Assembly (NCBI GenBank): GCA_947359465.1
Contig: OX375876.1
Location: forward strand, 67,710,998 to 67,774,997
Reading direction: 5' to 3'
DNA: 64,000 nucleotides
Source of the DNA: Metellina segmentata
Lineage: Eukaryota > Arthropoda > Arachnida > Araneae > Tetragnathidae
Of the stretch, positions 56,800 through 64,000 are shown piece by piece. Position 1 is the stretch's first letter; the number at the start of each line of letters is the position of its first letter. The notes beneath the pieces are model-generated. The model was not told where the DNA came from. It saw only the letters and a program-made list of their open reading frames with translations, and ran no database searches. The position numbers and the translations under genes were made by a program.

Positions 56800-58455
56800 A
56801 ATGATCAGTTCATGAGTTGCCATTTCACTAATGATGAAACGTAGAGAAACACGAATGGATACCGCCTCATTGGGTCATTTTCTGTTTTGAGATGTTTTCC
56901 GATGATACATTTTGAGACTTTGAATAGAAAACTATCCTCTCCGTGTAGCTTCTTTATTATTTGTTTAGAGTTGTGTTACCGTTAGCGAACTTATCAATTC
57001 TGTCTATGAACTTTCTAAAGCAACCCCTTCACACAACTTTTACAATTGTAATATATTTAAGTTTCTAAATTTTCTGTAAATAATTAATATGAAAAAGCGA
57101 AATTATGATAGCTAAATGTAGTGTCTATGACATGATAAGGATTTTTCATCAATATAAGTGTGGGGAGTATGTGTTTCTGTGACGATACGTGCTTTCTATT
57201 CGTATACCGGACGTGACGTTAGTATCAGTCAAGGTTTGTTTATAAATACGTCAACTAAAACGACAATAGATTACATTTTAAGATTACCACGATATGCATC
57301 ATGTGAGAGAATTTGGACAGCAGAAGTATAATGGTCTAAAACCGATGGTTCGTTTGCATTGAAAATCCTTTTCATAATATTGCAGGCTTCCAGACTGTCT
57401 CGTTTGCAAATGCTGTTTACACGGCCACGTATGTATAGAATCTCATTTCGTCAGGTTTCTTAGACAGACACCTTTTATGCATCCTTCTAAGCCAGAATAT
57501 ACTCAGACGACTAAGACATCAAAATCATTTCAGCATAAAGTATATTCTTATATCCATTCTCTCTTGAAAGTAAAAATCTAGTACAAACCAACTAAATTAC
57601 TATTCTGAACGAGAAGAAATATGCTGAGGGCTAATTCCAGATCTAGTTAAATCCCAAATAAAACTGGAATGACTATTCTTAGCAGTAATGAAAATTCAAT
57701 CCAGTTTCCTAATAGTTTTCAATTCATGCGAAGTTCTTGGAAACTTACTAAGTGGATTATAAATCGAGAGGCGATAATTTTCATTTGAATTAATTTCAGA
57801 GGATAGCATCTCCGTCTTAAACACATCATTAATTTAAGGCGAAAACACCCGCGCTGGACCTAAACAGTCTAATTTTCCTTCATCGGACCACTTAGCAGAT
57901 TGGTGTTTAACTCTTGCACAATTTAATCAAGATGAGACATGTCCGGATCCTTAGCTCTGCGTCAACATACCGCACAGGTCTGAAATCCAATTTAGTCAGC
58001 GTGTTGAGCGTTTCAGTACTGAACACAATTTAAAATGAAATAAATGAGATTTCTAGAAGTCATTGTCTTATACTTACGTGACCTGCTTTAAAACGAAATA
58101 TCTTCCATTGTCTAGACATTACCTACCAATTGATGGCGTTGTTAGGATATTAAATACTGAAACAAAGAAGTGTTTTTTCAAAAACCGATAAAGAAGAAAT
58201 AAGTATCTTGAGTTTTTGTGAAGCGATGGTAATTAAGTAATATGTTAATGATGTAATCTCATTAATTCAAAGAACTGTAGCTTTAATAAATACAATTTTA
58301 ATAAATCACTGCTATGAGTTATTTAAATATATGGTTTATGGGATGATAATGTGCATACAAACGTGATAATATTTGTTTAGCATAAAGAAAGACACTTGAA
58401 CCACCAACTTACAGTTCATTGTATGAAGGAAATCCCTTAAAAGTTAAGTGATTTC
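56800..58455. other. No feature seen
   Basis: AT-rich and apparently single-copy. No coding signal recognised. Confidence 0.4.
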
Positions 58456-58459
58456 ACCG

Positions 58460-58666
58460 TTAACCCTTAAAATGCCTTTGACAAGAAATCTCGTCAGTAA
58501 AGATCCGACCCATTTTGCTAATGACAAGATATCTCGTCTTCAAGATATTGTTGATTATTTTATGATGACGAGATCAAGATAAGGACAGTTTTCTTCAAAT
58601 CATCAAGATTTGGACATTTTTGCTAATGACAAGATACCTTGTCGATAAAACCACAGGAAACTTTAA
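58460..58666. repeat. Palindromic TTAA repeat family, copy i, three internal palindromes
   Basis: TTAA at 58460-58463 and 58663-58666 bounds it, with left end TTAACCCTTAAAATGCC. Inside are GACAAGAAATCTCGTC (58480-58495), GACAAGATATCTCGTC (58523-58538) and GACAAGATACCTTGTC (58628-58643), the same near-palindrome three times. It also holds GATGACGAGATCAAG. Confidence 0.78.
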
Positions 58667-59845
58667 GCTACACTTGGGAAACTTAGGGTTATTTTAGTTG
58701 TATTTTCTAGTAACACAACGCGACAGGTACTCTAAATTACCGCCATCTCTTGATCAATAGTGTCGAATTTGTTCAAATACATTCAATAGCTAATCGAATA
58801 GAAATTGAAGCCACTAATCACCAAGCTGACAAAATTGTTATGTGCTTGAAAGAGTAGAAAAATTAGTAACCATGAAATTTAAGGTATGGTTTGTTCAGAA
58901 AAGAAATATTCTATCAAAACAACAAAAAAGATTGTTGCAATAAAAATTTTTTTTGCTTATGAAATTTTTATGTTTGGTAAATTTATACTAATTGAATTTG
59001 TTTTCCCCATGACTTGTTTTAATTTTTTTAACTGCACTGAAAATAGTTTCTTGAGGTCGTTTGAATTCATTCATCAATACTGTGTTTCTTTAATACACTA
59101 TAATAATAAATGTTCATCACTTGATAACGTTTAGACAATAAATCTTTTATGCCTTTCTAAAGCTTTCTACAGTATTTACCGTACAGATAACTACAGTATA
59201 GTCCACCTGTCGTTTGGGGCGTGTAATAATCGGTGTATATACCCGTAATAATGCAAAAATAAAACACTAAGCTGTAATTAGGCCCGAAAAATTAATGCAA
59301 ACAAATTATACAAGAAAATGTTCCGGAATACGACCTCACCTAAAGGATGGTACAAAGAAGGGATTTCAATGCTCGAATTTCCTACCTGTTGTCAGGGCGC
59401 GTCCTGATGCGTTTGTTCTACTGTTAAGTCACTCCTAGCAGTGTGTCCTTAGACATGTTAATAATATGCAGCATAATGAATTCCTTGAAATCTTGCAGAC
59501 ATCACTGGTGATTCTGATAAACAGATTTTCAGATCTCCTCATATAAAGAAGATCGATATAGTGATCAAGTGAGCAAGAAAATAGGACCTCTTTGTTCGTT
59601 CCATCTATTCAGAAATTTTTTGCCCGTACGTGTGGACCGTTGTGAGCCGGTGATTTTTCAACTTTCAGGAAACAATTTGAACCAGGAAATCTTTAGCAGA
59701 ACCATACCACCTAAAACACGCATTCAACTGTCCGTAAACTCCAAACGACACACATTTTCTTTTTACAAGCTTATTTTCAAACTACTGTGTTGAGGCGAAC
59801 CGTTTCGAATTTTTTCGCATACAGCAATTACATTTATTTCTTGGA
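58667..59845. other. No feature seen
   Basis: AT-rich. Frames at 58886-59134 and 59569-59793 have no recognisable domains. Confidence 0.4.
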
Positions 59846-59847
59846 GC

Positions 59848-60125
59848 TGAGGTAGCCCTGGTGGTAGAGTCACCGATTAGCAACAGGAGTATTATGTGTC
59901 CAAAATCTATCGAACCAAAGACCGTTGTGTTAGCAGGAGTTGGATGAACTTTATGGCACAGTGCACACATCCGGCTTTGCAACGTGCGGCGCCGCTGCCG
60001 AAAAGCAAATGCGGTCTGTGATATATTAGATCTAATGGAGCAGTGCACACATGCCATTACGCACGTCCAACTTGCGTGCAATTTGTACCGCAGTTCCCCA
60101 CGGCGTCGCACGGACGACGCTCATC
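59848..60125 (+). repeat. GC-rich repeat with CAGTGCACACAT motifs
   Basis: It starts with a tRNA-like GTAGCCCTGGTGGTAGAGTC. It carries CAGTGCACACAT at 59959-59970 and 60041-60052, and GGCTTTGCAACGTGCGGCGCC. A diverged inverted copy of the GTGCACACATCCGG...CGGCGCC block lies at 60350-60400. No protein is encoded despite a 109-codon minus-strand frame. Confidence 0.5.
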
Positions 60126-60349
60126 AGTCTCCGTTCTGAACTACCTTGTTTTCACAAACAAATGCAATGTAAATAATAATTAATAAATGGTTATATCCAG
60201 TAACGTCTATTTTGTTTCAATATGCACTTTTCTTACGCCAAATAAGCGAAATAAACAGAAATACAATAAATAATTTCGATAGAATATTTATAGCAAATGG
60301 CGCGAAATGAGTTTGTGCGTCATTTCACCGTTATGTGTGAATAGTTGGG

Positions 60350-60530
60350 CTTCGGTGACGGAGTGGCGCTGCACGTTGAAAAACCGGATGCGTACACCGG
60401 GCCTAAATCCCTCGTGGCCTGAAATATCCTCGTTGTTGTTATGTGGAAGTTTGGAGGATTGCTAGCTCAGCTATTGACCGCTAGATCTGGTCATGGCTCT
60501 AAACTACAAGGTGTTGCCCTCGAACGGTGA
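60350..60530 (-). repeat. SINE-like repeat, family A, copy 4, joined to an inverted copy of the GC-rich repeat
   Basis: On the minus strand it reads CTCCAAACTTCCACATAACA, ATTTCAGGCCACGAGGGATT and TAGGCCCGGTGTACGCATCC, then GGTTTTTCAACGTGCAGCGCC. The first part matches family A. The second part matches the + strand at 59960-60000. Confidence 0.5.
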
Positions 60531-60551
60531 CCCTAGTAACACGTAAATTAA

Positions 60552-62464
60552 GCCATTATCTCCCAAATTAATTTTTTTTGAAGCAATGGAATAAAATTCT
60601 TAAATCTGGGGTATTTCACCTTCAATATGAATATTATAATCGAATTTTATTGAAACGGACTTCAGTTTTTAAAAAAAATGACGTACTAAAAATAGATCGC
60701 TGGGCGTTGGCATGATATTTTTTAGCAGATAGCTGACAAATATTAGTTCTACAATAAAATGTTTAAAAAGAATAAAATAGGTAAAAACAAAAATACATCA
60801 CTTTAAAAAAACATGTATATATTTCGAAATACTTAGAAATATGTAAAAAACTTATACCATAATAATAAAATACAATAATTTATTCAGGATTTACTAAATG
60901 ATGTTCAAATTTCTAAAGCACTTACAGGGAAAAAAATGGGGAAAAACACAAAGAACTTAAAAATTATAAGTGGTATATTATATTATGAAAAACATGCAAT
61001 AAACTGGTACCAAAGTAATAAAAACATTAGTTACAATTTCGTGTGAAATTTTGTAAAACAGTTTTTGCATAAAGTGGTATTGCACTTTATACAAAATGTA
61101 AGTGGTCTTGATTGGCAATCTTCAAATCGACAGCGTCTTTGGGCATTTCGCCTGCCTATATTATGATCCTCTCTGTCGTAACAAACATCATCACTAACAT
61201 CGATTTCTGAGGTTGAGTGGAAGCTGTAAGGGCGACTTTTTAAAACTTTTCTTTCGATCCCCAATTTGAGATATTTCATGACAACAGCTCTTCGAAAATC
61301 GTCATAGTATTATATTCTTGAATATTTCTATACAGGATGCTTGCATTGACTAATGCCATATCAATAATTCGCGTGAACAAGCACCAATACTATTATTTAC
61401 CTCTAATTACAATGCTGTGCTTTTCTAGCAACCAGTCATGATGGTCTACCCTCCCATATGTTTGTTGTAAGCATTTATAAAATTTGGTTGTGGAATTGTT
61501 TTTCTTTTTTTTTTCTCACGAGACCATCTTTGAACTTTTGACATGCACTCGATGTCATCAAAGTTCGTAGCAACAGCAACACTTTTGTCATCTCTCCACC
61601 TGACTACCGTAATTTCATTTTTTTCGTCAAATCGAAAATCGTATGTGCCACGTTGCATTTTATCTAACTATTCCTCTGCTTCCGACCATTTGGTGTAATT
61701 CCGTGTTTTCGTTTACCAGAATACTTTTGACTTTTCAGTTTTTAGCTTTTTAGTTTTTCTCTCAGAATTTGAAGGCAAATCTGTTTGATCACATTCATTA
61801 TCTACTGAAAAAAACTTCTATTTTCCCAGTAATATACTTTATAACTGGAGCATCTAACTTATCTATTTCCTCTTCGTCCGTCAGTTCATCAACATCAGGT
61901 GGTATAGCAATAATATCATCATCAATTTCTTTAGAAAATAGATATTTGACAGCATCCTGAACGTTACTGAATATTTTCATCTCCGATTCATTTTTCCAAT
62001 CTGGAGAAATAGAAAAACTAAATTGTCGTACTGCCTGCAATAAGGGGAAAAAAGAACGCTTGAACGCCCAGCGATCTATTTATAGTACATCAACATTTCG
62101 GCTTAATTTTCTACTAATTAAATTCATTTTCAACAAACACCGCATTATATCGAAATAGCTACATCTATAACGATAATATAAAACCCAATATAGTTTTACT
62201 TACCGTGATCACTTTACTGTTTTCTGGAGAAATGTGAACAAAGAACGAAAAACCGCATAAAAAAATACTAAGATAAACTTTCCTCTATCACTGACAGATA
62301 AAAATTAAAGCTAACGAGAAAACCACATGACATTTGAACTCGGGAATGTATATTCTTGCCACGTGTGCAGTCCCACTGCTATGGAATGAATTGAAGGTCA
62401 CTTAAAAATGCGTTACTTGAACTTCGTCTAACGGTCTAAAAATATACCGCTGGGCGTTAATGGG
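60552..62464 (-). mobile_element. Deleted piggyBac element, 1.9 kb, TTAA target duplication
   Basis: The left border is TTAA (60548-60551) followed by GCCATTATCTCCC. The right border, on the opposite strand, is TTAA (62465-62468) followed by CCCATTAACGCCCAGCG. The ends are imperfect inverted repeats. Inside, GCGCTGGGCGT-type blocks form a second, longer inverted pair: TACTAAAAATAGATCGCTGG (about 60685-60704), and the opposite-strand TACTATAAATAGATCGCTGG at about 62061-62085. These flank the transposase frame. A third CGCTGGGCGTT lies in the right end itself. Confidence 0.88.
61031..62040 (-). pseudogene. PiggyBac transposase pseudogene lacking most of the catalytic core
   Basis: The 80-codon N-terminal piece (62040-61798) has the acidic block IPPDVDELTDEEEIDKLDAP. 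After a one-base shift it continues SVDNECDQTDLPSNSERKTK. Next, TRNYTKWSEAEE leads to LDKMQRGTYDFRFDEKNEIT, VVRWRDDKSVAVATNF, QPNFINAYNKHMGG and, in a shifted frame, GRVDHHDWLLEKHSIVIRGK and YWCLFTRIIDMALVNASILY. The C-terminal cysteine/histidine zinc-binding domain is present (RCRFEDCQSR, FCIKCNTTLCKNCFTKFH). The RGTYDFRFDE-to-GGVD region and last catalytic Asp are recognisable, but the stretch with the first two aspartates is missing between TKWSEAEE and MQRGTYD. Stops replace expected Trp codons. Confidence 0.88.
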
Positions 62465-62468
62465 TTAA

Positions 62469-62845
62469 GTTTCCAAACCAAATTCATTATTTTGTGATCC
62501 ACATTACGTATTTCATCGTTTCCTCATACTGCATTCACCGTATACTGAATATACTGCATTCACCGTATTTGGACCATACTGTTCTGTAGCTTTCGATGTG
62601 GTTTCGTTAAGATATCGCTACTACCACGCCAAACGCACGAATCTGCATTTTTAGCGATTTTCCTCAGACTGCGTTGTTTTAGTCGTCCTCTCCCATTCCA
62701 TGTCTTATACTATAACAAAATCACGAATGATCGTGATTCCTTTTGGAAATGCATGTTTTCATCAGGAACAATCTTTGAGAGGTAACATGATTTTTCCCGA
62801 AATGTAACAACTTTACACGCGTCTTGTAGAAACGTCAATTTTGAA
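62469..62845. other. No feature seen
   Basis: Contains a short tandem (CTGCATTCACCGTATACTGA / CTGCATTCACCGTATTTGGA at about 62528-62575). Nothing else recognised. Confidence 0.45.
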
Positions 62846-62849
62846 GATT

Positions 62850-63109
62850 TGTGCCCTTTTCGTGGTGGTACGATATCTTGTCCATCAATCTCTGACACAT
62901 TTTACTAGTGACAGGACCAAGTCGTCACCAAAGTATTACTGAATTTTTTGTGATAACATACCTCGTCATTAGAAGAAAACTGGCCTGATCTTGATCGTTT
63001 TAAAGACAAAATAAAGGACTGGCCAATTTTCATTTTCTGATGACGAGATATGTCGACTTTCAAGATCTGATTAGTTTTTCAATAAGAGACAACCACCGTG
63101 AAAGTTTAA
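62850..63109. repeat. Palindromic TTAA repeat family, copy j
   Basis: The right end is ACCACCGTGAAAGTTTAA (TTAA 63106-63109); the left end is near GTGCCCTTTTCGTGG. Inside are GTACGATATCTTGTCC, GTGATAACATACCTCGTC, CTGGCCTGATCTTGATCG and GATGACGAGATATGTCGAC. Confidence 0.7.
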
Positions 63110-63142
63110 TAATGCAAAAATTACAAAACAGATTAATTAAAA

Positions 63143-63169
63143 TACCTAATGAGAAATTCTCATTAGGTA
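63143..63169. repeat. Perfect 27-nt palindrome
   Basis: TACCTAATGAGAA and TTCTCATTAGGTA are exact inverse complements separated by a single A. No run of T follows, and there is no adjacent gene, so it is not a bacterial-type terminator. Confidence 0.9.
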
Positions 63170-64000
63170 CTTCATGAAATGGAGACACATTAGGGTCTTT
63201 TCACCTTTCTACAAGAATCAACCCTGGAAGTTGAATGACAATAAAACAGCAAGTAATTATATTTCATATAGCCTTTGAATATTCCATCGTATCATAGAAG
63301 GGCAGTCACAAGTTACCGACAAAGCATTTCATAATTATCTGCAATGTTAATTAATTAAAATATAATGGAAAGATTCACTTTCGTCTTTAGAATATATTCA
63401 AAATCTACTCGGTCTAGTACAAAGGGTCTTAGGGGCCTGCACCATCTCTTCCCTTTGTTCAGAATCGTTGCGTATTTTAAGGTTCATAAATTTGCATTTC
63501 TATACCGAGAGGAAAACTTATGCGATATTTATGAGTTTTCCGTTTCTAAATATTCGTGAAGATGAACTAGACTCTTGGAGGATGCCTCTCATCCAGAACA
63601 ATTCTGGAGAGTTCGTATATTTGATAATTCCGAGTAAAGTGAACCTTCTTATTAATATTCAACACTGGGAGCAATACTGTATGCACAGAGAATACACCCG
63701 ACTTTGCATGCATAATCATCAATATTACGCTGCTTTTACTATGGCAATGAAAGTTTAATTCGTTTAAGTGTCGAAGGTAGTGAAAGTCGAGCATTACAGT
63801 TTTGACACTTTTGATGTTGACATCATGCCTAGGTGAAAAAATGGTTTAAAGAGATGCAACCGAATGTTAACAAATTAAATCTAATCTAACACTACAGATA
63901 CATATTTGAGTCTCTCAGAAAGCCAATGCTGCTCCAATTTCTGTTATTTTCTAATTTTAGTAAATTTTAATGGAATAAATAATATTACTTTTAGTTATAA
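63170..64000. other. No feature seen
   Basis: The 96-codon + frame at 63468-63758 overlaps frames on both strands and shows no domain. It could hide an exon, but nothing supports it. Confidence 0.35.

Noticed and set aside
59782..60111. 109-codon minus-strand frame rich in Arg and Cys
   Set aside because: It lies in a GC-rich non-coding repeat with CAGTGCACACAT motifs; the frame is a by-product of composition.
63468..63758. 96-codon plus-strand frame near the window end
   Set aside because: No conserved motif and no splice signals that stand out. It does not resemble the missing second half of the Beat Ig domain.
47206..64000. Search for the next Beat exon (second Ig cysteine, YRCEVSAEAP-type motif)
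   Set aside because: I saw no such sequence in any + frame. It probably lies beyond the window.

Overview
This is a stretch of AT-rich, gene-poor eukaryotic nuclear DNA, almost certainly from an arthropod. The only piece of a host gene I can support is one 215-base exon on the + strand at 46991-47205. It encodes the first half of the N-terminal immunoglobulin domain of a Beaten-path (Beat) family protein, a group of neuronal cell-surface or secreted Ig proteins known from arthropods. It has a clean polypyrimidine tract and AG acceptor and a GTGAGT donor. I find no other exon of that gene, so most of the window is probably long intron and flanking DNA. The mix of Tc1/mariner, piggyBac, Mutator-like, Helitron, BEL/Pao and tRNA-derived SINE sequences fits an arthropod with a large, repeat-rich genome. 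I cannot name the species.

Layout. 1-9 kb: diverged repeats, a TTAA-bounded 1-kb element (2917-3947) with internal tandem repeats, a decayed Mutator-like transposase tail (4747-5271) and a decayed mariner (7871-8888). 9.7-11.2 kb: a copy of an unclassified 1.4-kb repeat, split by a tRNA-SINE with a perfect 13-bp target duplication. 13.5-15.05 kb: a piggyBac-like element whose transposase frame is interrupted by a second TTAA element. 16-20 kb: a SINE-like repeat, a local duplication and a Tc1 element. 21-30 kb: palindrome-bearing TTAA repeats, a full-length decayed Tc1 (25822-27228) and a SINE. 30.7-34 kb: tandem copies of the 1.4-kb repeat, the second ending at another Tc1. 36.5-39 kb: three mariner/Tc1-type elements packed together. 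39-41 kb: nested local duplications. 41.9-43.1 kb: an inverted-repeat element and a Tc1 remnant. 46.4-49.3 kb: the Beat exon, two palindromic repeats and a non-autonomous Helitron carrying a nested foldback element. 51-53.4 kb: a BEL/Pao relic inside a diverged tandem array. 55-64 kb: more palindromic repeats, tandem duplications, GC-rich repeats and a deleted piggyBac (60552-62464).

All transposase genes are broken by stops, frameshifts or deletions. The most notable structures are: (1) about ten copies of a TTAA-bounded family built around the palindrome GACGAGATATCTCGTC; (2) several unrelated TTAA-bounded families, two with decayed piggyBac transposase; (3) a Helitron containing a foldback element with a 9-bp duplication, in the same window as a Mutator-like transposase relic; and (4) nested insertions that can be ordered in time. 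I found no evidence of a new functional gene system. Most open reading frames over 60 codons are chance frames or transposon debris.
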